64,000 bases of DNA. Origin: Ministeria vibrans ATCC 50519 (Eukaryota > Opisthokonta > Filasterea). Below the pieces are notes generated by a model, which saw only the letters and a program-made list of their open reading frames with translations, searched no databases and was not told the DNA's origin. Below, piece by piece: positions 48,075-61,274 of this stretch. The stretch's first letter is position 1, and every line of letters begins with the position of its first letter. Position numbers and translations under genes: made by a program. The stretch covers positions 1 through 64,000 of the forward strand of contig CALSCP010000257.1 in assembly GCA_943704425.1 (NCBI GenBank), read 5' to 3'.

Positions 48075-48527
48075 AGATCGAGAATATACAAGTAAGTATG
48101 TCAAAAAAACTCGTCGTAATTAACAAGTTCAATCGTCAGTTCACAATGAATAATAAATAATCATATTATTTTGTATTCGGTGCTCACGTTATCTGTACAG
48201 CACCAGTTCAAGCCGCAAAACATTACCAATCGTTCGAGAAGCGAGAACCATGGAGTCGTAAGAAATAGAAATCAGAAAAGAAAACGACCCTCTTTCTCCA
48301 AATCTTGTGTGGTGCATTTGAACGGCCTACTACGTACAATGTCTACCACCGCCATTCCTGTTTTCTACCTTTTTTCGTGTCGATTTTGACAGTTGTTGGA
48401 AAAAAAACATTGATGAAAAAAGAACCATTGTATTGATATACAAGAGAGATTGTTGTTTATCGCACACGCTTTTGGGGGGCTCTTGCTCTCTGATACGCGG
48501 CGGTTGCGGCGGGGCCGACTGGAAGGC

Positions 48528-48560
<33 letters not shown>

Positions 48561-48569
48561 GCTTTGTAG
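48075..48569. other. Spacer between divergent F-box and GCN1 genes, ending in (T)30
   Basis: 495 bp. The first exon of GCN1 should be here but was not identified with confidence: the ATGs at about 48340 and 48415 run into stops or weak donors. Homopolymer T at 48530-48559 lies just before the acceptor ggctttgtag (48560-48569). Confidence 0.6.
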
Positions 48570-51500
48570 AACTGTCCGATGGCGATATTAAAAGCTTTCT
48601 TAAGGCGCTGTTTGGGACGCTGCATCGGTATCGCGATCGAGCGTCCAAGCTGGGCGTGCTCAACACCTTTTCGGCATTGTGTGCACGCGATGCTTCGCGC
48701 GTCGCCTCCTTCGCCCTGCCGGCGCTCACTCGCATTTCCACCAGCTCTGTGGGTGCCTGTGCGGTCCTCATGGACTGGTCGTGCTGCGTCGTCGCCGCCG
48801 CGCCCGTCCAGCTGTTTACCGAGAAGCCAGCGTTGATCAAGGCAGCGCTCGCCGCTCAGGGAACCCTTCTCGTTGTCGCCGGTGACGCCAACGGAGTCTC
48901 CGCCTACCAGAAGATTGCTCGTCGTCTCGTCGCCATGCTTCAAAAGGGCCCGGCCTCGCTCGTGTCCATCTACTGGAGCACCGTCTTGGCGGCGTGCAAG
49001 GACAGCCCCTCGCAGACCGACCTTGCCATTGGGTCGCTGCTCTCCACCTGCTCCTCCTCCCCTCCGTCGACCGACCACGCCCTGCTCAAGCCTCTCTACA
49101 CCGCCTACGCCACCATGGTGACGAGCTCGCGTAGCGTTCCCTCAGCCGGCATCCTCGTTGCCACCGCGCCCCTCTTTGCCGTGGCGACCCTCGAAGACCT
49201 ACGCGACATTATCGTGCCGGCCTTTGAACGCGCCCTTCTCCGCGTCCCCGAGTGTGTCCTCGATGCCCTTGCCTACACCCTTGGCCACGTGTCCAAGGTT
49301 GACATTAGTCCTTTCTTGGGGTCGCTCGGCAACACCGTCTGCAGTCAGCTCCTTGCAAAATCCATCGCTGTACGTGCCGCCTCCCTCACCACCCTCAGCA
49401 CTATGGCCCGCTGTTCGCAGTCCGCTGACGCCCTTCTTGTTCTTGCAAACACTCTCTTGGAGACGCTGGCAGGCAAAAAGAGTGGGAAAATCACGAGTGC
49501 GGAATTGCGCGTGACGCTCTTGGCTGGACTTGTTGCCGTTGCCGATGTCGACGGTTCCACCTTCTCGCTCACCCAACGCGCCTTTGCAACCAGTTTTACG
49601 TCAACTGCAGTCGCCACTGCAGGTAGTGCCGCATCTGCATCGTCGACAACGTCGTCGGCAGCAGCTGCGACTGCAAGCGCACCAGGTGCAGGCACTGCGG
49701 GATCTTCGGCGGCTCTCTCTGCCGACTCTTCCAACCTGCTTGCTGCACCTCCTGTGATCGCTGTCGCGGACGCCTCGTCCTCTTCCTCCTCCTCCTCGTC
49801 GTCGTCGCGTGTTTCTGCCGAGTCGCTCTCAATGACCGCCTCGCATGTGATCCAGCAGCTCATGACCGTGATTGCGACCGAGGCAAACGAACTTGTGCAG
49901 ACGACCGCGACCATTGCCTTGCGCGCCTGGTCGAGCCGCCTTCAGTCGTGGCCCGATGCCCTCAGCGAACCCTGTACCAAGGCCCTGGCGGCCGCTCCGT
50001 CCAAGACGCCTGCTGCCAACCTCCTTGCCGATCGCTGGCTCGTCTGTCTCGAGGCTGTCTCCTCCGTCTGCGCCCCCTCCATTCCTGCCAGCATCTCCAA
50101 AGCACTCGGCGAGCTTGTTGTGCGCGACATAGCCGCCGGCGTGCCCAACACCCTTGCGTCGAGTGCCGCCATTGCTGCGAATGTCCTCTTGGGCATTTGC
50201 ATCGAGACCGCAACCAATCCCAGCGCCGCCTTCTGGGCATCTGTCTGCTCGCCACGCATCTTTATGACCGAGCGTCAGAGCCAATCGGCGTCGCACGACG
50301 TGCAACTCACTCAAGTCAACCTTATCGGCCGCTTGGTGCGTGTCAGTGTCAACAAGGACGACAGCGCCACCGTCTCATCCGTCTCTAATTTGTGCACCAC
50401 TAGTGTTCTCTTGCTTCTCGCGTCGAAACTGTGGCGTGTGCGCACCGCCGCAGCCGACATTCTCGTTGCGGCAGCCATTGTCAATGGTTCCCTCGCCTAC
50501 GCCGAGTCTCTCGTACGCGCCTACATTACCTTGGTATCGACACGCAACAACGTCTCTCACGGTGGTCGCGCTGCCAACCGTGATCTAGCGGGCGTCCTCG
50601 CTGCATGCTGTGCTTTACCCACCGCCACCACAGACCCCTCGGTGGGCAATGCGGCAAATGCTTCACTTGCCGCTCTTGCCTTAGCTGCTGCGCAGCTTCC
50701 AGCCGTGCGCGCCTTCGCCCCGTCGTCCTGGCACACCGCTGTGACCGCTTGCACCGGGGCGGTTGACGCCGAAAAGTACGTGTGTCGCTTTGCGACGTCT
50801 CTCTTGCGCTTTCTCGCCGCCGAAGCAACCGCGTGTGTTGCCACCGATGCTGACTGGCAGGATGCTTGTCTACGTGCCATTACGGTCGTCGCTACGTGCC
50901 TTGCCGACTCGGACTCAATGGACGCCGTGCCCGTCGTGCACGCACTCAAGCCCATCTTTGCTGACTGGCTCAATGTCACTGCCGTTGGCGAGCTCACTCC
51001 GCGCGACGTTGGCGTGTACCTTACCAACGAGGGCACACTCTTTGACTCGAGCGCCGTCGACGCTCTTGGCTCGTCGGGTGCGGGTGCTCGGTCGGGCGGC
51101 AAGGACGCCGCGTGGGAGGCGCAGGTGCGCGCGGAGCTTGCCAAGAAGAAGGGTGAAGTCGTGTTGACGGCCAAGCAGAAACAGGTGCAGGCTCAGTTGC
51201 TCAAGGACGAAGCAGAGGTGCGTGAGCGCGTAGCGCTCGTAGACCAGGTCGTCTCACGCGGCCTCAACCTTGCACTGCTTTTGTGCCGTCGCCTCTCGAC
51301 AGCGTGTGAACTTGCCGAACGCCTGGTGCCCACTCTGTTGCACCTGTCTGGTTTGCCGCTGACTGGCAAGCGTGCAGCACTCGCCTGGATCGAACTGCTG
51401 CGTACTCTTGCGGCGCTGCCTGCCTTCAGCGCCACCTTTCCCTTTGGTACACTCGAAACCATCGGTTTTGTCACGTTGCGTCGTGCAGTGCACGGTGCAG

Positions 51501-54500
51501 CCCAGTCGGGCGCCCTCTTCGACCCCGAGTGGTGTGTTGAGCCTCTTGCGCAGGCAATGGATCGTTCGCTCGCCAACGTCGCTCACTCCATTGCTCTTGT
51601 GCCCATTACCACAGCACTTTTTGCTTGTCTCTGGCCCGTCTCGCGTGTCGTTCTCACGGATCAGGCCGCGCCCGCGTCCCTCGTCGAGTCCGCCGTCACC
51701 ATTGTCGCACAACACGCATCGCTCGGTGTCACCTGGGCCGGCGATAGTTCGCTGCCACCCTCCATTGTTGCCGCACTTTCAGCCTCGGTGGAACTTCACG
51801 CGTCGGCGTGTGCACGCGCGCGTGACGCCGTCGTCGATTGGAGCACCAACTGTGGGGCGTCCATGAGCCACGGCGCGGGTCTTTCGGCCCTGTGCAACGG
51901 TCTCTGGTCGCCGAGCTCGCCTTTGCGTGAGGGCTGTTTGCGTGCACTGACGGCACTCTCCGAGTCGCTTGAGATGCCCGCCGATTCGGTGCACATTTGG
52001 ACGGCGACCTTTGACGATGTGCTCACCAATGTGGACCTGGCACAGGCATTGTGGCGTCGTTTCGGCGTGCCCCACACCGCCGGCCGATGCCTTTCTCTTG
52101 TTGAGCTCACCTCGTCCGACGTCGACTACGTGCGTGACGTTGCCACCAAGGCGCTGGCCGCGTCACTTGACAATCTCGGTGACACGGAGGACGCCGAGGC
52201 GACCGCGGCTCTTCTCACCGATCGTCTCATTGAGATGCACGCGGACCTGTCGCGCGTAATCGCACCGGAGCGTGATCAATTTGGTAACTTGGTGGGCGAG
52301 CCGCCGCGCGATCGATGGCAGGCACGCGTGGGCGTCGCAACAGCCATGGAGCGAGCTGCCGTGGGACTGTGTCGCTCGACCCCCGCCATCATGCGTATCT
52401 TCCAGTTGCTCGCCGATGGCAACGCACTGGGCGACCGCGAATCGAGTGTGCGCGCCGCGATCCTCAAGGCAGGCATGGCGCTGATTGACGCTTGTGGTGC
52501 GCGGCTCTCCACCGAGCTGCTGGCGGTCTTTGAAGACTTTCTTGATGCGCCGCACACCTCGAGCAGCATATACGACTACACACGCGAAGGTGTCGTTGTG
52601 CTGATGGGATCGCTGGCGCGTCATTTTGGTGCAGGCGAGTCGGATCGTGTGGGACCCGTCGTGGACAAACTCATCCTGGCGCTGTCGACACCATCACAGA
52701 GTGTACAGCAGGCTGTGTCGCGCTGCCTGCCGGCACTCGTGCCGCGCATTAGTGCACGTGTGCCCGAACTCATTGAACAGCTGCTGCAGGATGTCCTCGA
52801 GGGCTCGTCGTACGGCGTGCGTCGTGGCGCAGCCTTTGGTCTGGCGGGTCTGGTCAAGGGTCAGGGTCTCAGTTCGTTGAAACAATGTAACATTATGAGT
52901 CGACTGCAGGAAGCAGTGCAGAACAAGAAGCGCGTAGTGCATCGCGAGGGTGCTCTACTTGCCTTTGAGACTCTCTGCGTGACACTTGGACGTCTCTTTG
53001 AACCGTACATCATCACGGTGCTGCCCCACATGCTGGCGTGCTTTGGCGATGGCAACAAAGACGTGCGTGCGGCGACAGAAGACACAGCACGTGTCATCAT
53101 GGGCAACCTGAGCGCCCATGGCGTCAAACTGGTGCTGCCGGCGCTTCTTGAGGCACTCGAAGACCGCGCCTGGCGAACCAAGCAAGGTAGCGCCGAAATG
53201 CTCGGCAAGATGGCCTTTTGTGCGCCCAAGCAGCTCTCGTCGTGTCTGCCTACCATTGTCCCTCGTCTCACCGAAGTGCTTGCTGACTCGCACATCAAAG
53301 TGCAAGAGGCAGGTGCACTCGCCCTGAAGCAAATTGGCTCGGTGATTCGCAATCCCGAAGTGCAACTTATTGTGCCTACGCTGCTCGATGCGCTCGCGCG
53401 TCCTGACGCCGCTGCACAGCGTTCCTTGTCGCAACTGCTTCACACTGAATTTGTGCACTTTATCGATGCACCATCGCTCGCGCTCATCATGCCCATTGTG
53501 GAGCGTGCGCTCATGTCGCGCTCAACCGACACCAAGCGCATGGCGGCGCAGATTGTCGGCAACATGAGTAACCTGACGGACCACAAGGATCTGGCGCCCT
53601 ACCTGCCCTCACTGGTGCCGGGCATCAAGCAGGTGCTGCTCGATCCGATTCCTGAGGTGCGTGGCATTGCAAGCAAGGCGCTCGGTCGCATGGTGCGTGC
53701 CATGGGCGAGCAAACCTTCAACGATCTGGTGCCCTGGTTGCGTGCCACGATGGAGGCGGACACGGGCACTGTGGATCGCGCTGGTGCCGCTCAGGGACTC
53801 AGCGAGGTGCTGCTCACGCTGGGCACGGACCGCCTGCGTGACTTTATGGAGGTGGCCATTGAGGGCTGTCGCTCCGAGTTCCCCTGGACTCGCGAAGGCT
53901 ACACCATGCTCTTCATTTACATGCCGTCCGTGTTTGGCGATGCGCTCCTGCCCTACGTGGGCCCCGTGCTGCCGGCGCTTCTTGAGGGCCTGGCTGACGA
54001 GCACGAGTATGTGCGCGATGCGGCACTCAAGGCCGGCCAAATGATTATTAACCACTTTGCCGACACATCAGTGGAGCTTCTCTTGCCGCACCTTGACCAG
54101 GGTCTGTGCGACGCCAACTGGCGTATCCGTCAGTCGAGCGTGCAACTGTTGGGTGACCTGCTCTACTCGCTGGGCGGACTCAGTGGCAAGAAGTCGACCA
54201 TTGGCGACGAGGACGAGGGCTTTGGCACTGAAGAGGCGCAAAAGATGATTGCCGTGGCGCTGGGCGCCGAACGTCGTCGTCGTGTGCTTGCGGGACTGTA
54301 CCTGGCGCGCCAGGATGTGCAATTGGTGGTGCGTCAACTGGCGATGCACGTGTGGAAGACGGTCGTGGTGAACACGACGCGAACCGTGCGCGAACTGCTG
54401 CCGGTGCTCATGACTCTCATTCTCGATGCGCTTGCAAGCACCACGGTCGACCGACGCACCGTGGCGGCACGCACACTTGGCGACATTGTGCGCAAACTTG

Positions 54501-56722
54501 GCGACCGTGTGCTGCCGGACATTCTGCAGATTATCGAGACGGGTCTGAATGCGGCGAGCGAGCCAGGACGACGAGAGGGCGTGTGCATTGCGCTGCACGA
54601 GATCATTTCGAGCACGACCCGCGACACCATTGAGAGTTACACCTCGATCCTAATCATGTCGGTACGTCGTGCGCTCAGTGACGAGTCGGAGGCGGTGCGC
54701 AAGGCGGCAGGAAAGACGTTTGCGGCGTTGTACGGTGCATGCGGTGCGGTCGCCATTGATGGCGTGGTGCCACCTCTGCTGTCGGCACTCAAGTCGACGG
54801 ACGAGTCGAAGTCGACGCTGGCACTTGCGGGTCTACGTGAGCTTATGGGGGTTAAAAGCAACGCCGTGTTACCCTTCCTTGTGCCCAAGCTGACGGTGCA
54901 GCCAGTGACACCGTTTAATGCGCAAGCACTTGCATCACTGGTCGGAGTCGCAGGTGAGGCGCTCAACCGACACCTGCCGGTGATCATCAAGGCGCTTGTG
55001 ATGTCGGTAAGTGCGCGAGGCTGCTCGCCGGCGGTTGAGGAGGCCGCGTGTGAGCTCATTTCCAAGGTGGAGACGGTCGATGGCGTGCTCTCGATGACGG
55101 AGGATTTGTGTGCTTTGATGCGTGAGCAGTTGCCGGAGGTGCGCTGTGCGGCCACCAAGCTACTGTGTGCTTACTGCGGCAGCGAGTCGTTTGTCTATGA
55201 CGAGGAGGTCTTTGACACGCTGTTGGATGCGGCAATGCAGCGTATGGCGGACGCCGCCGAGGATGTCGTGGCCATCTCTTGGGAGGCGTTCAACCACTTG
55301 ATGGAGCAAGCGCCCGCCGAGGAGCTGCCGGTCATCCTGCCGATGATTCGTCGTGCACTGAGTGCGCACACGTCGGGGCTGACTCTCTTGCCGGGATTCT
55401 GTCTTGCGCACGGCAATGGTATCAAGCCCGTGCTGGGACTGCTGCTGACGGGGATGAAGAGCGGTACGAGCGAGACGCGCGAGCAGTGCGCGTCGACGCT
55501 GAGTGACGTGATTTGTCTGACGGACCAGGTGGGTCTCAAGGCGCACATTCGCACCATCACGGGCAAGCTTATTGGAGTGTTTGGTGAGCAGTCGAGTCCG
55601 CATGTCAAGGCGAGTCTGCTCTATGCGATGCGTGATCTCATGAAGCAGGCGCAGCTGCTCATCAAGATGTTCTTGCCGCAGCTGCAGCCCACTTGCACCA
55701 AGGCACTGCGCGATCCCAAGCGGCCTGTGCGTGTGGCCGCGGGTGCCGCCCTCGAGTACCTCGTCATGTACATTCCGCGTCTGGACCGTCTGCTCGCCGA
55801 GGTGAACACGGCGGTGCAGACGCACGGGACGGACGCGGAGGCGGACGTGTGCGAGACGACCCTGGCCGCTCTGGTGAAGATCTTGTCAGCGAGCCTTGAA
55901 CGCGCGAGTGACGAGAACAAGCGTTTGTTGATGGAGTCGCTGCAGGGCTGTTTGGCACACCCCTCGTCGACATTGCGCGACTCTGCGGCCGACGCACTCT
56001 CAGTGCTGTACACGGGTCTCAACGAGGAGCAACAGAGCGCCATTGTGAGCGCCGCCACGGCCACTGTGAGTACCGACGATGCCGAGGGTGTTGCCCTCAC
56101 GCTGGGTCGTATCCAGCTACTTTCACGTCTGCTCTACCGCGATGCCTCGGGTGTCCTGGCTGAGCCCGCCACGGCCGACCTGATTGGGCGTCTTCTGCGC
56201 TCCTCCAACATTACACTGGTGCGCTCAGTCGCGTCCACTGCTGCACTCTTCTGCGCCCAATCACTCGCGTACAACCAACAGTCGCCTCCATCCGAGATGA
56301 TTCAGCTTCTAGTGAGTCGCACGGACGCACAGAACAGCAACGACACAGTGATCCCAATCCTCGATGCGATCCGGTTCGCGACCAAGCACGCACCGCTCGG
56401 CCGGGCGGGACTGCGACCCTTGCTGCTCTCTGCCTGCCTCGCCGCCGTCGGCCGCGACCGCAGCCAACCTGTCCGCCATGCTGCCGACCGCGCCATTTAC
56501 TACCTTTTTTCCGTCGATCAGGGTCTTGCCGAAGTTGATGTACGAAAGTTGTCTCTGTTGTTGTTGTTGTGTGTATTAATTTTTTTTTTTTTGTTGTTGC
56601 TCTTGTAGAGTTATGTGGCGTCCAAGAAGATTGTCGATGCCAATGTGGCCAAAATGCTTTCGGATACTGCTCGGCGGGCGTTGGAGAATGCGTTGGAGGC
56701 TGATAGTGATGCCGAAAGTTGA
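48570..56722 (+). CDS. GCN1: GCN1, activator of GCN2 kinase (first exon not found)
   Basis: HEAT-repeat giant that binds collided ribosomes and presents uncharged tRNA to the eIF2-alpha kinase GCN2. Exons 48570-56539 and 56609-56722. The visible product is about 2,690 aa, near the 2,670 aa of yeast and human. It is built of HEAT repeats; the central eEF3-like block is very clear: YIITVLPHMLACFGDGNKDV, RAWRTKQGSAEMLGKMA, VLADSHIKVQEAGALALKQI, GNMSNLTDHKDLAPYLPSL and RDAALKAGQMIINHFAD. The region around 54000-55500 corresponds to the RWD-binding segment that contacts GCN2. A Ser/Ala-rich insertion (49600-49810) is unconserved. The exon opens at an acceptor with LSDGDIKSFLKAL in frame, so only a short N-terminal exon is missing. 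One exon of 7,970 bp is notable. Confidence 0.95.
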
Positions 56723-57024
56723 AAATGTGTCAAAAGATCAGAGAGAAACCGAGAGAAAGAGAGAGGTGTGTGAGAGTAAATTGGTTCAAGACTTAACTTT
56801 CACACTTTTACTTCTTTCAACAGCTGTATGTCACGTCTGCGATAAAATTCATAGAGAAGGGAGTGGCACGTGGTAGTAGACTAGTAGTGGGGTACATGGA
56901 CAGACGATGACTGGTGAAATATTGTGGCGCTAAGACAAATAATTAATAGAGAAAATCATTTTCTTCAAATAAACTACAAAATAAAAAATAAAATAATTAT
57001 TATTTTTCTTTAGAGATTCCGTAC
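56723..57024. other. Intergenic spacer
   Basis: 302 bp of AT-rich sequence between the GCN1 stop and the PHF12-like start, both on the plus strand. It presumably holds the GCN1 3' end and the PHF12-like promoter. No feature is recognised. Confidence 0.6.
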
Positions 57025-58340
57025 ATGTCAAGTGCGCGAACGGAGGGCCTGGAGCCGCCTGGGGGAGACCAAGTGGAGCGAATGGACACAACAAGCGCTG
57101 ATGGAGTTTCAACGGCTGAAAAAGCAACGGAGAAGACGGCGGACGAGGGCGTCGTGGGTGACTCCAACAGCGATGATGGAGCCAAGGAGAGCGGCGGAGA
57201 CGAAGAAAGCGGCTCGAACGGCGACTACGGAAAAGATTTTGACGTTGGCGCGTTTGCCCCAAAGCGCATTTTGCGCGCGCGCGGAGTTCAGGTGGGTCGT
57301 CTGCACTAACCGAGTAGATGCATTGTGCTTTAATCCGTAGGGTGGAGAAAGGCGTGCGGCCATCCATGAATTTCTTCTGAGCGCGAAGCGAACAATTCTT
57401 TTGTGTCGCGTCTCTGCCCTGCAAACCAGTTTCCGTCGCCGTCTCCCACCGAAATGCACGTCGTTCGCATTGCCGCAATCCTCAAAAGTTCCCGAGTGTT
57501 CCTGTGATACTGCTCCTTGCGTTGTTTCACGTGTTGTGACTTGCTCAGGGGGTTTTTTTGCGTATGCGTATTATTCGTGTGGGTCGTCAAAAAAAAAAAA
57601 AGGATGAAAAGAAAAATGTGTTTCGTCTTTTCGTCTCTCATTTGTCGCATAGCACGTTGACAGCGTTTGTTGCATGTACGACATTTGGCTGTGTGCATTT
57701 CTCTTTGCCCATTTTTTGGTTATCATGTTTGAGACAGAATAATCTATGTCATTGTGTCCCGTTGTGTGCAACTAATTTTAAATTTTGCAACAAAAATTTT
57801 TTCATTGTGTGTGTGCGAGGGCGAAATGGAAAGAAGGACATAATTGAGCAGGACTGAACTGAATGTTTTCTTTCTTTCTTTTTTTTGTGTGTGCGCAGAA
57901 AGAGAACAGTAGCAACAGTGAAGGGACGAGTGGAAATGGCGGAGAACGACAGACGAACGATGCGCCAATGGTGGAACCGCCAAAACGAGTGGGAGTTCCT
58001 TTGAAGTCACTTGACAAGGATCAGTTGGCCACTGAGGTAATAATGGATACAGTGACAGACAGAGAGGTTTAGGGACTTTTTGATTGATTGTGTTCATTTG
58101 TGTTAGCTGGATGCGATTGCCGATGATGTGACGATGAGGGGACGATTTGGGAAGAAGGGGCGCAGGAAAGGTGTTGTGCCGCGCACTGCGGACGGAGAGC
58201 CCTGTGAGGTGTTTGTGTACGGGCTCAAGACGTGCACTGACGCATACAATGTAAGCCTAAGCCACAGTCCATTGTCCTGTCTGTGTCCCTATGTTGTTTC
58301 ACTTTATTCTTCTCTTTCCTCTCTCCCATCTCGTCGTCTC

Positions 58341-58384
<44 letters not shown>

Positions 58385-59706
58385 TCACACACTCACTCAT
58401 TCACTCACTCACTCACTCTGTTTCTCTATCGTTATGTTTTGTTTTTTTTTGTTGGTAGTCTGAGGAGGAGGAGGAGGAGCTTGAGGAAAATGATGAATAC
58501 TGTCAGATGTGTACGGAGGGAGGAGAGTTGGTGTGCTGTGATGAGTGCCCGGCATCGTTTCATTTGGAGTGTGCCGAGCCGCCGCTGACTGAGGCGCCTG
58601 TTGGGGCGTACTCGTGCAAGCAGTGTCGGGATCGCAAGGAACTGGCGACGTGGAAGGAGAAGGAGAAGGCCGAGGCGAAGCGCAAGGCGGAGCGGGGCGC
58701 AGCGGAGAGGGCGCGTGTGGCGGCGCAGGCAGCGAGACGAAAGAAGGCACAGGAAGAAGAGGGAAAGAGTGACGAGGAGGACGGGCCAGCGCGAAAGAGA
58801 AGAGGGAGGGGGACGAGTAGTGCGGAAGATGGAAAGAGCAATGAGGAGAGCGATGAGGATTCGTCCGAGGGCGCAAAGGGGAAAGTCGCTAAGAGCAAGC
58901 AGCAGAAGCAACAGTCGGGAAGGAGCGCAAGACGGAAGGGGAGAAGCGATTCCGAGTCGGGCACTTCGGAAGAGTCGACGGATGAGGAGGATGACGACGA
59001 CGACGACGACATGGTGTTGTCGCGGTCGCGACGACGTGGTGGTGGGAGTACGACGACAACCGTGACTGCTTCGCGACCACGACGACGTGCGGCTCGTGGC
59101 AAGGCTCGTGGTGGTGGGAGTGACGAGGATGGGGCAACGTCTGCCTTTACCGATGAGGACACACCACTATCGATGCGACTGCAAGATCTTGACGGGACCT
59201 TGCTACAGGAACGACGAGGCATGCGTGCTGTGCGACGTGGTGCGATTGGCAAGAAACTGATGGAGCCGCTGCTGGAGCGTCTCTACTCGATCAAACCGTC
59301 GTGTTTCTCGTGTCCCAAGGAAGTCCAAGAGGCCTGTGTACAGATGGCTGCACCGCCGCCGACCATTCGTCGTCCGTTGCGCGACCGTAGTCGCATTGGC
59401 GGTGCCTCGTCGTCACTCAACGGCAGTACCACCACGACGACAGTTGCGGCAGACAAGGCAACAGCAAGTGGCAATGGTGTCAATGCGAGTTCCGCCACTG
59501 GCACGGACCTGGTTGATCTGGACTATGCGCGCAGTGCCAAAGTCACCATTTGCTTCCAGTGTCAAGGCAAGAGCACCGCTCGTCCGCTCTTTGGCACAGC
59601 GGCTCCACCGCCGTCACAGTCGAAAATGGCCTCTTGTTCACAGGTAACTTATATTGTTGTTTGCTCTAACTCTACTTCTCTTACATCACATTATTCTTTC
59701 CTCCCT

Positions 59707-59804
<98 letters not shown>

Positions 59805-59871
59805 CTTTGTTTCTTTTTTCCTCTCTTTCTTTCTTTCTCTCAAACCATTCGTGACGATAATATGATTATTA

Positions 59872-59928
<57 letters not shown>

Positions 59929-61202
59929 TGTACTGTTATTAATATTATTGTCTCATTTTGTATTATTATTAGTGTCCACTGACGTTTCATTTGGACTGTG
60001 TGAACCCACCTTTGAGCCACATGCCCAAGAGAGGGTGGCTGTGTCCCGCACACGGACAGGCACTGCTCAAGCAACGAACCAGCTCGCGCAAGACAGACCA
60101 GGAGAATGCCATGGCCATTGATATGCTCACGCTTAATGCGGAGCTCGTCAAGCTCAACTTTGCGGCGCGTGTGCGCTCAAGTGTGGTTGCAGATGCACTG
60201 CAACACGTTCCCTCGGCACCTGCCGTACCTATGGTTCCACTTGCAGTAAGACACAAGAAGGAGAAAAAAAAATAAGGAAAGAGAGAACGAGTTTGAAATA
60301 CCCTTGTGTGTGTGATAGGTGCTCGAGGCGTATCATGGCGCCAGTGCAGAGGCAGTGGCGTCTGCGACGGAGCGCGACGCAGCACTGGGGTTGTTGCGGT
60401 GCAGCGCAAGCACTCCCGAGACCACGGGCGATATGCTGTCTGGCGGCAGTACAAGTGAAAGTCCAGAGAGCAATGGAGAGTCAGCGTCGTTGAGCAAGAA
60501 GCGACGCACTAGTGACGACGATGAGTGGGCGCCTGAACACAGTGGCGGTGTGAATGCAGAGTGTGGGGTTGAGCCAGCAAAGAGCAAGCGAGCACGTCTG
60601 GCGGTCGCCGGAAACCCTTGTGACTGTCGTCTGCACGACCCGCGCAACCCCAATGATGCGCATGCAGTGCTCTACTTTGGACCGGGCGCAGTGGTATGAC
60701 ATGTTGAAAATTGCCAGGATTTATTTTAAACTATTTTTTTTTGTTGTTAGCTCGCATCCTATGTGTACAATGATGTGCTGAGCATCTGCTGTGGAATACC
60801 AGAAGGTAAGAGAAGACGACCAAAAAGAGAGACGGACGAACAATCTCACATGTGGCGACAGAGTGTGCGGGACGTGAGGGAGTGCTTGATCTTGCACGGT
60901 TTGGCGCGCACGCTACCAACGAACGAGGGCCCCACTGTACTCTCTGCCGCGACCCCTTTGACGGCTCTTATTCCCTTGTGACACGCAAGACTGTCGTTGT
61001 CAACAAATCTGGTAGAGAAACAAAACAAAAAATGTGTGAGCCGAGCTGTCTTTGCCTCTCTGACTTACGTTTGTCTTTTTTTTTTTGTGTGTGTTTTTAA
61101 AAAGTGTTCGCCGAGGGCTCTTCCGTACCTGTACTTGACCGGGCGACCATTGTTGTTGCTGGTGTGTCGCTGCTATTTCGCTGTCGACCCGTCTCACTGT
61201 AA
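57025..61202 (+). CDS. Double PHD-finger protein, PHF12/Rco1-like
   Basis: Nine exons: 57025-57291, 57899-58036, 58107-58250, 58459-59643, 59973-60245, 60319-60693, 60751-60805, 60862-61011, 61105-61202; 894 aa. PHD1 (about 197-240) has C4HC3 spacing: CQMC, CCDEC, FHLEC, SCKQC. A Lys/Arg- and Ser/Asp/Glu-rich linker follows. PHD2 is split by an intron: FQCQ, then CPLTFHLDC and GWLCPAH. Two PHDs with this FHxxCxxPPL pattern are the hallmark of PHF12 (Pf1) and yeast Rco1, subunits of Sin3-HDAC/Rpd3S complexes that read the histone H3 tail. A short C-terminal segment (RKTVVVNKSGVF...ATIVVAG) may be an FHA-type fold, as in PHF12. Several linker introns carry long repeats. Confidence 0.85.
58343..58415. 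repeat. (CA)n and CACT repeats
   Basis: A CA run followed by TCACTCAC-type units in the intron before the exon encoding PHD1. Confidence 0.9.
59710..59925. repeat. (TC)n, dispersed motif, then (ATT)n
   Basis: About 45 TC units (59710-59800), then CTATCACTTTGTTTCTTTTT, then an ATT run (about 59868-59924). All are within the intron that splits PHD2 of the PHF12-like gene. Confidence 0.95.
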
Positions 61203-61274
61203 GCCATGTGCTCCACTTTGCTCCGTTATAGTACAAAATCGTTTTTTTATATTCTCTTCATCTACATTAAGCGC

